From: Elusimicrobia bacterium GWA2_51_34
GTDB lineage: Bacteria; Elusimicrobiota; Elusimicrobia; Elusimicrobiales; UBA9959
Assembly (NCBI GenBank): GCA_001799565.1
Contig: MGTS01000025.1
Span: forward strand, 1-64,000
Direction of reading: 5' to 3'
DNA length: 64,000 bases
The notes beneath the pieces were generated by a model. That model was not told the origin of the DNA. It did not search any database and saw only the letters and a list, made by a program, of their open reading frames with translations. A program made the position numbers and the translations under genes. Positions 38,861-47,611 of this stretch are shown in pieces (position 1 is the stretch's first letter; every line of letters begins with the position of its first letter).

Positions 38861-39730
38861 ATGAAAGGCATAATACTCGCGGGCGGGGCCGGCACCAGGC
38901 TTGCGCCGCTTACCGCGGTCGTTTCAAAACAACTGCTGCCGGTTTACAATAAGCCCATGGTATATTTTCCGCTGGCGACCCTGATGCTAGCCGGCGTGCG
39001 CGAGATTCTTGTAATTTCCACCGCGCGGGATTTGGGCGGTTTTAAAAAGCTGCTGGGCGACGGGCGCCGCCTGGGCCTTAAAATAAGCTATGCCGTTCAA
39101 AGCCGTCCGCGCGGCATAGCCGAAGCGCTGATCATAGGCGAAAAATTCATAGGCGGGGAAAATTGCTGGCTGATACTCGGCGATAATATATTTTTCGGCA
39201 ATGCCCTGCCGCATGAATTGAAAACCGCCTGTCTTGAAAACGACGGCGCCACTGTTTTCGGTTACCGTGTGAGCGACCCTGAGCGTTACGGGGTGCTGGC
39301 CTTTGATAAGCAGGGCTTGCCGCGCAGCATACACGAAAAGCCCGCGCGCCCGCTTTCAAATTACGCTGTTACCGGCCTTTACCTTTACGATTCCCGCGCG
39401 TCGGCTTTTGCCAAAAAACTCAAGCCCTCGGCCCGGGGAGAGCTGGAAATAACAGGCCTTAATAATATTTACCTTTCCATGGGCGCGCTTAAGGCAAGAA
39501 AGCTTGGCCGCGGCTACGCCTGGCTTGACACCGGCACCTACGACAGTATGCTTGAGGCCTCAAATTTTATACAGGCGATAGAAAAACGCCAGGGTCTTCA
39601 GATCGCCTGTGTGGAGGAAATAGCCTATCACTCAGGTTTAATAAGCAGGAGGCAATTTGCAAGCCTGGCGCGTGAATTGGCTAAAACTCCGCAGGGGACA
39701 TATTTAAAAGGAGTGCTTGACGAATTGTGA
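38861..39730 (+). CDS. rmlA: Glucose-1-phosphate thymidylyltransferase
   Basis: MKGIILAGGAGTRLAPLTAVVSKQLLPVYNKPMVYFPLATLMLAGVREILVIS; aggagg RBS. Confidence 0.95.
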   Translation: MKGIILAGGAGTRLAPLTAVVSKQLLPVYNKPMVYFPLATLMLAGVREILVISTARDLGGFKKLLGDGRRLGLKISYAVQSRPRGIAEALIIGEKFIGGENCWLILGDNIFFGNALPHELKTACLENDGATVFGYRVSDPERYGVLAFDKQGLPRSIHEKPARPLSNYAVTGLYLYDSRASAFAKKLKPSARGELEITGLNNIYLSMGALKARKLGRGYAWLDTGTYDSMLEASNFIQAIEKRQGLQIACVEEIAYHSGLISRRQFASLARELAKTPQGTYLKGVLDEL

Positions 39731-40665
39731 AAGCCCTTGTAATAGGTGTTTCGGGCCAGGTGGGCTCAAACCTTAAGCGCGCCTGTGAGGCGAAAGGCGT
39801 TAAGGTCTATGGCGCCGATATAAACCCCGCGCGGGAGAATCTTTATGTTGACATCGCCCGGCCTGACTCGGCGCGTTCGGCGTTTGAGGCCGCGGAGCCG
39901 GAAATAGTGTTTTTGTGCGCCGCCATGACGCACGTGGACGGCTGCGAGAAAGATCCGGCACTCGCGGAAAAAATAAACGCCGGGGGAGCGGAAATCACGG
40001 CCGACTGCTGCCGCAGGTCCGGTTCTAAGCTTGTGTATCTTTCAACCGAATATGTTTTTGACGGTAAAAAAGGCCCCTATTCCGAGACCGACAGCCCGAA
40101 TCCCATAAGCGTTTATGGCCAAACCAAGCTTCAGGGCGAGCGCCTGGCGCTGGCCCTGGACGGCGCGCTTTCAATAAGGACCACGGTGGTTTATGGTTAC
40201 GCTCCGGGTGAGAAAAATTTTTTAATGCAGCTGCTTGGCGCCGCGAAATCAGCCGCTGACAGCGCCAGAGGCCAGCGGCAGGCCAGTGTCACACACGGCA
40301 AAATGCGGGTGCCGAAAGATCAGTATTCCAACCCCACCTTCGCGCCGGAGCTGGCGGAGTTTATTCTGGAGCTTGCTCTTAAAAACAAAAGCGGAATTTA
40401 TAATGTGGTGGGCTCCGAGCGTCTTGACCGGTATTCTTTCGCGCTGAAGGTTTGTGAAATACTCGGGCTCGGCGCGGGTTTTTTAGAGCCGGCCTTGACC
40501 AAAGAGCTTGGCCAGACGGCGGCAAGGCCGTTATGCGCGGGCCTTAAAACTGATAAACTTATGTCGGAACTGGGACGCGTTCCATCAGGCGCTTCAGACA
40601 GTCTCAGGATCATAAAAGAGTTGATAACTGCTCAGGTTCACGGTTCAGTGGTTGAGGAAGTATAA
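39727..40665 (+). CDS. rmlD: dTDP-4-dehydrorhamnose reductase-like (RmlD)
   Basis: MKALVIGVSGQVGSNLKRACEAKG…AAMTHVDGCEKDPALAEKINAGG…YLSTEYVFDGKKGPYSETD. Confidence 0.88.
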   Translation: MKALVIGVSGQVGSNLKRACEAKGVKVYGADINPARENLYVDIARPDSARSAFEAAEPEIVFLCAAMTHVDGCEKDPALAEKINAGGAEITADCCRRSGSKLVYLSTEYVFDGKKGPYSETDSPNPISVYGQTKLQGERLALALDGALSIRTTVVYGYAPGEKNFLMQLLGAAKSAADSARGQRQASVTHGKMRVPKDQYSNPTFAPELAEFILELALKNKSGIYNVVGSERLDRYSFALKVCEILGLGAGFLEPALTKELGQTAARPLCAGLKTDKLMSELGRVPSGASDSLRIIKELITAQVHGSVVEEV

Positions 40666-40732
40666 AGATCAAGCGTTTTTTCTTCTAACCCGTGAACCGT
40701 TGAACCGTGAACCTGGCAACCTGAGCAGTTAC
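40625..40732. repeat. Inverted repeat, GGTTCACGGTTCA words, overlapping rmlD 3' end (element G)
   Basis: taactgctcaggttcacggttcagtggttgaggaa … ctaacccgtgaaccgttgaaccgtgaacctggcaacctgagcagtta. Confidence 0.92.
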
Positions 40733-40747
40733 AAAGGCTTACTGTAA

Positions 40748-41785
40748 ATGACCGTTCTGCTTGAAAATTTCAGACTTTATCTTATAGCTTTTCTGCTGCC
40801 GCTTGGCATTTCGCTGGCGCTCACTCCGCTTTTGCGGCGCGCGGCCATCGTACTCGGGCGCGTTGACAAGCCCACCGGCCTTAAAACTCACAAGGTCCCT
40901 ACGCCGCTTTTCGGCGGGATAGCCGTTGCTTTGGCTTTTTCGGCCTCGCTTATTGTCATGCGTTTTTACACTTCTTTCCCCACCGGCACGCTGAGGGATT
41001 TGCGGGTAATACTCGCGGGGGGGGGGGGGATGTTCGCCCTGGGGCTTATTGACGACCTTAAAAAGCCCAACGGGCTTGGGGTAAGAACAAAATTCGCCAT
41101 ACAATTTATGGTGGCTTTTTTTGTCGTGTTTTACGGTATACGGATAAACTTTGTGGAACCGCAGTATCTTTCCTTCGCCCTCAGTCTTTTGTGGATAGTG
41201 GGGGTTACCAACGCTTTTAATATCATAGACATCATGGACGGCCTTTCAGCCAGCCAAGTGGCTATCGCTTCTTTCGGTTTTTTACTGATAGCCTTTCCCT
41301 CGGAATCCATATATGTAAACTTCGCTTCCGCGGCGCTTGCCGGCGCCGTTATGGGCTTCCTGCCTTATAATTTCTCCAATAAGCTTAAAATTTTCATGGG
41401 GGATAGCGGAAGCCTGCTCTGCGGTTTTGTGCTGGCGCTGGTCGCTATGGGGACCCAGTATACCAAAGTCAATCCGCTGGGTGTTTACGCTCCGCTTTTT
41501 ATACTTGCTATTCCCATTTACGACACTTTTTTTGTTTCCATTATGCGTCTGCGGCGCGGACATTCCCCGTTTCTGGGCAGCAGGGACCATTTCGCGCTGC
41601 GGCTGGAAAAACTGGGCTTTTCCAGGCGGAGAATAGTCTTTGTCACGGCAATAGCCGCGGTGGCGCTGTCCGTTTTCGCCTGGCTTGTAACGCAGGTGCC
41701 GTTCGTGTGGGGGGGGCTTATCTGCGCGGTAGTGGGGCTGGAGTTCATGCTTATAAGCGCCGCCATAGCCAAAATAAAAATTTAA
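40748..41785 (+). CDS. MraY/WecA-family undecaprenyl-phosphate sugar-1-phosphate transferase
   Basis: LTPLLRRAAIVLGRVDKPTGLKTHKVPTPLFGGIAVAL…NAFNIIDIMDGLSASQ…IFMGDSGSLLCGF…DTFFVSIMRLRRGHSPF. Confidence 0.93.
   Translation: MTVLLENFRLYLIAFLLPLGISLALTPLLRRAAIVLGRVDKPTGLKTHKVPTPLFGGIAVALAFSASLIVMRFYTSFPTGTLRDLRVILAGGGGMFALGLIDDLKKPNGLGVRTKFAIQFMVAFFVVFYGIRINFVEPQYLSFALSLLWIVGVTNAFNIIDIMDGLSASQVAIASFGFLLIAFPSESIYVNFASAALAGAVMGFLPYNFSNKLKIFMGDSGSLLCGFVLALVAMGTQYTKVNPLGVYAPLFILAIPIYDTFFVSIMRLRRGHSPFLGSRDHFALRLEKLGFSRRRIVFVTAIAAVALSVFAWLVTQVPFVWGGLICAVVGLEFMLISAAIAKIKI
41017..41029 (+). repeat. G13 homopolymer inside the MraY/WecA-like CDS
   Basis: actcgcGGGGGGGGGGGGatg-type run reading LAGGGGMFALG in frame. 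Confidence 0.85.
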
Positions 41786-41801
41786 AAAGAGTTAATGACA
41801 G

Positions 41802-41854
41802 TTAAGGTGACACAGAACTTAATTCCCGTTTAGTTAAGTTGTGTGTCACCTTAA
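41802..41854. repeat. Long palindromic hairpin TTAAGGTGACACAGAACTTAA (element R)
   Basis: ttaaggtgacacagaacttaa … ttaagttgtgtgtcaccttaa, 20/21 complementary. Confidence 0.92.
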
Positions 41855-41909
41855 TCAGGTGCAAATCCCGCTGGTTTATAAAGAACGACGGGATTCTAAC
41901 CGTGAAGCG

Positions 41910-43913
41910 TCAGGTCAGTTTATAGGTAAGTTCCCGTCCCTCCCAGATCACTCTTGCTGTTATTGGCGTCACCGTTTCCCCCTGCTTGAGTATGCCCCAA
42001 GTCATAGCTAACCTCTCCAACTGAACTTCGGCACCCATTGAGCCTGAGACGCCCATGACTATTTCGGCGGCCCCTACGGCCTGCGCCGTCTGCACTATGG
42101 AGTAGAACGGGTCGTTGGAGACCACCAGCAGCGGCTTTATGGTCTTGCCGTACTTTTCCGCCAGCAGTACTATGGGCGTGAACAGTTCCCGGTCCTCTTC
42201 GGTTATGGAAGCCGAGTCGCCTTCGGACTGCAACCCCTTGGTTATCTTGGCTGAAAGCACTATTATTTCGGTGGTAGCGTCGTCCACCATCTCCAGCACG
42301 CGCTTAAGATGGGCGAGGTTGTTGGGGTTGCGCACCGGTACTAGCAGCTTGACCGGCTTGGCCAGTTCCGGCAGCAGCGCGCCGATATCGCTTTCCCGGC
42401 GCAGGTTCAGTTTTTCGTCGGAATCCTGCGCGTGCTCGTAAAGGCGCGGTTTTTTTCTGGTCAGGTTCTCCGAAACCTGGAACACTGCATAGAGCGCCGC
42501 AGTGGAGACGAACCCCGCGATTGTTGCCACCCGCTTTGTCAGCAGGTTGGCCAGGCTGGCCGCCAGCAGGACTATGAAGATGAGCCCCATTCCCGCCGGG
42601 AAATATGTCCGTCCCAGCCTGAAGTTAAGGGGAAACATCCATTCTCGCGGCGTATGGTCCTTGAAGCGCAGTATTATCAGTGACAGCGTTTTGAACACCA
42701 GGCTCCACAGCACTCCGAACGCGTAAGCCTCTCCTATCAGGTAGATGTCCCCGCGCGAGAGTAGGATCACCCCTATCTGCGACAGCGCGATAAGGTTTAT
42801 CATCCGGTAGGTGGTGCCGTATTTCTTGTGCAGCTGGCGGAACCAGTCGTGCAGGATACCGTCCTCGGCCACGCGGTTGAGCACGCCGTTGGCCCCCACG
42901 AGCGACGTGTTGAGCGCGCCTACCAGCATCAGACTGCCGGACACCACTACCAGCGACTGCAGCACGATCCGGGCCCAGTAAGGCCCCGAAAGTTCCATAG
43001 CCAGGCCGCTCAGCAGGTTGTCGGCGTACTTGCCCGCTATCAGGTCGCCGGGAATAATGAGCGAGGACAGGAACGTGAGCCCGCCGGTGAGCACGAAGCT
43101 GAACAGGAACACCGCCCAGGCGGCGCGCTTGAGGTTCTTTATCTTTGGGTCCTCTATTTCCCTGTACACCTGCGCCAGCGTTTCCAGGCCGCTCATGGCC
43201 AATATGGAATGGCCGAAAGCCATCACTATGCCTACCAGTCCTATGGTCTGCCAGGCCGGGAAGTGCGTCATCCAGCCGAGAGCGTTGTCGGTGAACTTCA
43301 ACCCGAAGGGGGGAAGCGTAAAGCCCCTGAGCCCTACGGTAACCAGTGACCACGCCATAAGTACCGCTCCAACCACGGTTACGAAGCCCATAATCTTGAA
43401 GTTCTTGTCGCTGGATTCCTCCACGCCTTTGATGTTCTCCTTCCAAAAGTAGACCGTGACGAGGACAGCGAAAACCACCGCGAAGGCTTTGGGCGGGACA
43501 TTCCAGTGGATATGGACGAGCGGCAGCAGGTTGGTCAGCAGGCCTGAGACATAAAGCCCTGCGCTGATGGAGCTTATCGGGCCCGTTATCATGTAGTCGA
43601 AGATCAGCGCCGAAACGGAGATCTTGGCCATGGAATGTCCCAAGGCCTCGTTAACCACTTTGTACACGCCGCCGCGCACGAACATGGCGCAGGACTCGAC
43701 ATAGACCGCCAGCATCAGCCCGCCGAACACCATGACCGCCAACACGTACCAGGGCGCCGCCGGGCCGAAAGCGTTCATGGCTATGCTGCCGGCGTAATAG
43801 GCGCTGGATCCCATGTCGCACAGCACCACCGCCGCCGCCCGCCAGAACGAAATGAAACTTAGCATGGCGGTGCTCAACACCAACACTTCTTTGCCTTTTA
43901 ACTGAGAGTTCAT
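41910..43913 (-). CDS. APC-superfamily permease with C-terminal USP-like domain; candidate c-di-AMP-regulated K+ or amino-acid transporter (KimA-like regulation)
   Basis: MNSQLKGKEVLVLSTAMLSFISFWRAAAVVLCDMGSSAYYAG…MSGLETLAQVYREIEDPKIKNLKRA…; preceded by ydaO-type aptamer; start MNSQLKG. Confidence 0.85.
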   Translation of the reverse strand: MNSQLKGKEVLVLSTAMLSFISFWRAAAVVLCDMGSSAYYAGSIAMNAFGPAAPWYVLAVMVFGGLMLAVYVESCAMFVRGGVYKVVNEALGHSMAKISVSALIFDYMITGPISSISAGLYVSGLLTNLLPLVHIHWNVPPKAFAVVFAVLVTVYFWKENIKGVEESSDKNFKIMGFVTVVGAVLMAWSLVTVGLRGFTLPPFGLKFTDNALGWMTHFPAWQTIGLVGIVMAFGHSILAMSGLETLAQVYREIEDPKIKNLKRAAWAVFLFSFVLTGGLTFLSSLIIPGDLIAGKYADNLLSGLAMELSGPYWARIVLQSLVVVSGSLMLVGALNTSLVGANGVLNRVAEDGILHDWFRQLHKKYGTTYRMINLIALSQIGVILLSRGDIYLIGEAYAFGVLWSLVFKTLSLIILRFKDHTPREWMFPLNFRLGRTYFPAGMGLIFIVLLAASLANLLTKRVATIAGFVSTAALYAVFQVSENLTRKKPRLYEHAQDSDEKLNLRRESDIGALLPELAKPVKLLVPVRNPNNLAHLKRVLEMVDDATTEIIVLSAKITKGLQSEGDSASITEEDRELFTPIVLLAEKYGKTIKPLLVVSNDPFYSIVQTAQAVGAAEIVMGVSGSMGAEVQLERLAMTWGILKQGETVTPITARVIWEGRELTYKLT

Positions 43914-43946
43914 ACGTGTCGCCGTTATCTCCTTTGTATACGGATA

Positions 43947-43994
43947 GACACAGGAACGCAAAAAGCGTTGCGCTCTTTGTGTTCCTTATGTGTC
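43947..43994 (-). promoter_or_regulatory. Long imperfect hairpin between aptamer and RBS (candidate expression platform)
   Basis: gacacaggaacgcaaaaagcg-ttg-cgctctttgtgttccttatgtgtc; no U-tract. Confidence 0.5.
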
Positions 43995-44019
43995 TCCAGG
44001 GAGACCCGACGATAGCGTA

Positions 44020-44190
44020 TTAAGCTTCGGCTGGATCACCCTTCCAAACGCCTACGGAGTTAGCTGACGGGCTGGGCCGTGGAAGTGGCCTGGCAACGGG
44101 TTTGCCGCTGCCTGCGCCCCATCCCTGCGTACTGCCAGGGATTTGGGTCCCCCGCGCCGGCGCATTGAGTGCCGGCTTAGGCTGTGTTCG
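44020..44190 (-). ncRNA. ydaO-yuaA (c-di-AMP) riboswitch
   Basis: Minus strand: …GCCGGCGCGGGGGACCCAAAUCCC…AGGGAUGGGGCGCAGGC…GGCCCAGCCCGUCAGCUAACUCCGUAGGCGUUUGGAAGG; matches recalled conserved CCCG(A/U)CAGCUAACUCCG…GGC core; lies directly upstream of APC permease. Confidence 0.85.
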
Positions 44191-44194
44191 TTAC

Positions 44195-44200
44195 ATTATA
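44195..44200 (-). promoter_or_regulatory. -10 element TATAAT for riboswitch transcript
   Basis: TATAAT just 5' of aptamer; -35 weak. Confidence 0.5.
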
Positions 44201-44236
44201 TCAGAAACCCCGGTAGGAGGTCTTTGCTTAGAATTA

Positions 44237-44294
44237 TCTAACGCATGATGAGCCTGAAATTTACCGTGTTTCTAACGCAAGATGAGCCTGAAAT
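44237..44294. repeat. Direct repeat TCTAACGCAwGATGAGCCTGAAAT x2, 34-bp period
   Basis: 44237-44260 and 44271-44294, 23/24 identical. Confidence 0.9.
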
Positions 44295-44312
44295 CGGGTT
44301 TACCTTGGGGGG

Positions 44313-44360
44313 TTAAGGTGACACAGAACTTAATTCTAGTTAAGTTCTGTGTCACCTTAA
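44313..44360. repeat. Long palindromic hairpin TTAAGGTGACACAGAACTTAA (element S, same family as R)
   Basis: ttaaggtgacacagaacttaa-ttctag-ttaagttctgtgtcaccttaa, 21/21 complementary. Confidence 0.95.
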
Positions 44361-44392
44361 TTATGTAATTATGTCTCTCTGCTTTAAAATGG

Positions 44393-44785
44393 CTATTGCG
44401 CTGTAATTGCAAATTCCGGCGGGTTCGCTAGATGTCTTTTTACCGTGCAGAGCTCGGCTGATTTTATAAGCGCGTCCTTATATTGCGGGGGGAAATCTTT
44501 TGGGAGGGTCATGCGCATATTTACTTTTTTTACAAGGTGCGAAGCCTCATCCCGGTCAAAAGAAAGGTTTATTTTAAACCCTTCGGCGCTGAGTTTGCGC
44601 GATTGAATAAAGCCAATCGCGAATATCCCGGCGCAGGTGCCAAGCGATGCCAGGAAAAGATCAAAAGGCGTAGGCGCCGAACCGCCGCCGCCCGCCTGAA
44701 CCGGCTGGTCGGTGGCAATTTCAAAGCCGTGAAAAACGGCGTTTACTTTTTTGTTTCCCGGGAAAGTTATTTCCATGTCAGACAT
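44393..44785 (-). CDS. OsmC family protein
   Basis: MEITFPGNKKVNAVFHGFEIATDQPVQAGGGGSAPTPFDLFLASLGTCAGIFAIGFIQSRKL. Confidence 0.9.
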   Translation of the reverse strand: MSDMEITFPGNKKVNAVFHGFEIATDQPVQAGGGGSAPTPFDLFLASLGTCAGIFAIGFIQSRKLSAEGFKINLSFDRDEASHLVKKVNMRMTLPKDFPPQYKDALIKSAELCTVKRHLANPPEFAITAQ

Positions 44786-44816
44786 AAAGTTTAACTCCTT
44801 AGGTGTATAGGCTGCC

Positions 44817-44848
44817 CGCCAGACAACCGGCGGGTCCGCCTCTGGCGG
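44817..44848. repeat. Short GC-rich inverted repeat upstream of osmC-like gene
   Basis: ccgccaga…tctggcgg with internal ccggcgggtccgcc. Confidence 0.7.
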
Positions 44849-44928
44849 ATAGGCAGTTCGCCTGTAGGTAAGAATCCGATTTGGCTGACAGTCTAATAGC
44901 CTACAGCCTTCAGCCTTCCCATCGCGCC

Positions 44929-46089
44929 CTAAAATTCCGTCCGGTGCAGTTCTTTTGTGATACCGGGGATAATGGTGGTTTTTCCGTCCGTAATGGCGTA
45001 AATTTTCAAAATGCCGGTGTAAACTTTTTTAAAAGCGTCCACTACAAGCGGGTCAAAGGCATGCCCGCTTTCTTCTACAACATAGTCGCGTGCCTTTTCG
45101 GGGCCCCATTTCGGCTTATAGACCCGGGGCATGCAGAGCGCGTCAAAAACATCCGCTACTGAAACGATACGCGCGTAAACTGGGATCTGTTCGCCTTTTA
45201 TTTTCGCGGGGTATCCCGTGCCGTCAAATTTTTCGTGATGGGATGACGCTACTTTGCAGGCTATCTGCAGAAGCTGGCTTTCGGCGTTACAGAGTATTTT
45301 GGCGCCGTAGAGGGTGTGCTTCTTCATCTCCTCATATTCCGTCGGCGTAAGCTTTCCGGGTTTTAGAAGTATGGCGTCGGCTATGCCGACCTTGCCTATA
45401 TCGTGGAGCGGGCTGGCGTAGCGGATATTCTCCACTTCTTTTTCCGGCAGGCCCATGCCCTGGGCTATCAGCGCCGAATATTCACTTATGTGCTTTAAAT
45501 GTATCGCGGTATCCTGCTGGTCGCGGTATTCGGCGGTTATAGCCAGGCGGTAAATGGTTTCAAGCTGCGATTTTGAAAGGCTTTCGTAGAGCTGGGCGTT
45601 TTCAATCGCCGAAGCCGCCAGCGAGCCCAGAAGTTGAAGTATGCCTTCATCGTCTGAGTCGAAATATCCCTCAGTTTTGTTTATAACCTCAAAAACCCCT
45701 ATAGTGCGGCCGCCCACATTATTAAGCGGCACGGCAAGTATGGTTTTTGTGTGATATCCGGTAAGGTGGTCTATTTCCGGATTGAAATGCGTTTCATCGT
45801 AGGCGTTCCTGATATTTATCGTCCGGCCGGTGGAGGCGACTTCGCCGGCTATGCCTTTGTTGGAAGGCATGCGGATCTCGGTGTGCTGCATGTCCTGCGC
45901 TACTTTTGACCAGAGTTCATTCGTATGCCGGTCCAGAATAAATACAGTGCAGCGGTCGCAGCTTAATATCCTTTTTACCTGGGCGGCAATAACTTCAAGC
46001 AGCTTGTCAATATGGGTTTCCTTGGAAACCACCCCGCCGAATTGCACCAGCAGGTTCAAACGGTTTTGCAGTTCTTCCTCTTTGGTCAT
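44929..46089 (-). CDS. GAF domain + HD-GYP phosphodiesterase
   Basis: GAF-like N-terminus; YASPLHDIGKVGIADAILLKPGKLTPTEYEEMKKHTLYG…SSHHEKFDGTGYPAKIKGEQIPVYARIVSVADVFDAL. Confidence 0.95.
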   Translation of the reverse strand: MTKEEELQNRLNLLVQFGGVVSKETHIDKLLEVIAAQVKRILSCDRCTVFILDRHTNELWSKVAQDMQHTEIRMPSNKGIAGEVASTGRTINIRNAYDETHFNPEIDHLTGYHTKTILAVPLNNVGGRTIGVFEVINKTEGYFDSDDEGILQLLGSLAASAIENAQLYESLSKSQLETIYRLAITAEYRDQQDTAIHLKHISEYSALIAQGMGLPEKEVENIRYASPLHDIGKVGIADAILLKPGKLTPTEYEEMKKHTLYGAKILCNAESQLLQIACKVASSHHEKFDGTGYPAKIKGEQIPVYARIVSVADVFDALCMPRVYKPKWGPEKARDYVVEESGHAFDPLVVDAFKKVYTGILKIYAITDGKTTIIPGITKELHRTEF

Positions 46090-46104
46090 AGTGTTAATAG
46101 AGAC

Positions 46105-46208
46105 GGCGTATAGGGGCGAGCGTATAGGGGATAGGAAACTGAAATAAGGAACTTGGTCACTTAATTGCGCTTCGCACTCCTTCCCTAATCCCTATTCGCT
46201 ATCCCCTG
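46105..46208. repeat. Inverted repeat, GTATAGGGGATAGG words (element O)
   Basis: ggcgtataggggcgagcgtataggggatagg … ccctaatccctattcgctatcccc. Confidence 0.75.
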
Positions 46209-46249
46209 TTGTATTTTAGCATTTGTGAAGGGGCCGGAAAGGTTTCAGC

Positions 46250-47608
46250 CTATTCCTGCCGTTTTCCGAAATTGTCCAGAAATACGCTGTAATGCACAGC
46301 CTTAGCCGTAGGGTAAGCGGCTTTCAGGCCGCTGTTCAGCTGTATAAGGCAGGAGGTCGCTCCCACAACAACGGTATCGGCTTGCGTGGAAGCGATATTT
46401 GTCAGTTTGCGCTCAAGTATGGCGTTAGACATGGCGGTCTGCGTGAAAGCGTAAGCGCCCGCCCCGCCGCAGCACCAGTCGCTTTCCGGCAGTTCCCGCC
46501 AGCGCTCAAGCGCGAGTTTTTTTAAAACGGCGCGCGGCTCCAGCCTTATGCCCTGCCCGTGACAAGCCCGGCAGGAATCGTGATAAACCACCTTCCCCGC
46601 TGTACCGGCTTTTTGGGAGCGTTTTACTTTTTCCGGCGGGATTACTTCAAGAATATCCCTTACCGCCGCCGCGAAAGCCGCGGCTCTCGGGCGCCACTCA
46701 TCATTGCCTGTGAAAAGCTGTTCATAGGTTTTCATGAAAGCCACGCACGAAGAACAGTCTCCGATCACGGCGAATTTTCCCAGGCTTCCGGTAAGTTTCT
46801 CGTAGCGCAGTATGTTTTTTTTGGCGAATTCCCTGGCGTCCTCAAGGCGGCCGTAGTTATGGGCAAGCAGCCCGCAGCAGGAATTTTCTATAAAGATCCC
46901 GTCGCCAAGATATTTTTTCAGGTTGCGCACCGTGGCCAGCGCCACTTCAGGGAAGATGTAATTCGGGCCGCAGGGGGCGAAATAGGCCCAGGCCGCGCTT
47001 GTTTTTCCTTTTTGCGCCAGCGCCTGGTTTTTTTTCAATATTTCTGAGGCGAACCGGAGCGGCGGCCTGCCCATTGAGTTTTGCGCGTCCTTCAGCGCCG
47101 GCATGCCTATAAAATTATAGAGCCCTAAACCTTCCGCCAGGCGCGCCAGACCCAGGCGTTTCAGCAGGTAGGCGGCTTTCAGCCATAAAGCGAACAGGTT
47201 AGGGGCTTTTAGAAGCGTCTCTACCGCTATTTTTGAAAAGAAATTCTCTCCGTATCCGGAAAGGCTTCTGCGCCCTTCAAGCGCGATATCAGCGGTGGGT
47301 ACTTTGGCGTAGCAGGCGCTTGTGCAGGCCCCGCAAAGCAGGCAGGTGCTTAGCGCCTCGGCGGCGGCGTGCGTATTTTTTGCCTTGCCTTCCACCAACA
47401 GGCGCACGAACTGGTTGCGGCCCCTGGCGGAAAGGGTCTCGCGTCCGGTAAGCATGTAGGTGGGACAGACTGTTTCACAATATCCGCACCTGTTACATTG
47501 GGCGGCCGCGTCATACAGCGTGCGTTCGCCCAGGTCGGTCAGCAGGGTTTTTAAATGGCGGTTTTCCGAGTCGCTGCCGTAAAGTTCATTTATTTCGTAT
47601 TTGCTCAT
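46250..47608 (-). CDS. glcF: Glycolate oxidase iron-sulfur subunit-like, CCG-domain protein
   Basis: CNRCGYCETVCPTYMLTGRETLSARGRNQFVRLL…CLLCGACTSACYAKVPTADI…YHDSCRACHGQGI…SDWCCGGAGAYAFTQ. Confidence 0.92.
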   Translation of the reverse strand: MSKYEINELYGSDSENRHLKTLLTDLGERTLYDAAAQCNRCGYCETVCPTYMLTGRETLSARGRNQFVRLLVEGKAKNTHAAAEALSTCLLCGACTSACYAKVPTADIALEGRRSLSGYGENFFSKIAVETLLKAPNLFALWLKAAYLLKRLGLARLAEGLGLYNFIGMPALKDAQNSMGRPPLRFASEILKKNQALAQKGKTSAAWAYFAPCGPNYIFPEVALATVRNLKKYLGDGIFIENSCCGLLAHNYGRLEDAREFAKKNILRYEKLTGSLGKFAVIGDCSSCVAFMKTYEQLFTGNDEWRPRAAAFAAAVRDILEVIPPEKVKRSQKAGTAGKVVYHDSCRACHGQGIRLEPRAVLKKLALERWRELPESDWCCGGAGAYAFTQTAMSNAILERKLTNIASTQADTVVVGATSCLIQLNSGLKAAYPTAKAVHYSVFLDNFGKRQE

Positions 47609-47611
47609 ATA

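Noticed and set aside
5377-41785. Claiming a complete capsule/O-antigen export system
   Set aside because: No Wzx, Wzy, Wzm/Wzt or ligase could be recognised in the window.
44817-44930. Counting the region upstream of the osmC-like gene as a member of the tandem-word class
   Set aside because: Contains a GC-rich hairpin and some GCCTACAGCC-like words but no clear matching arms.
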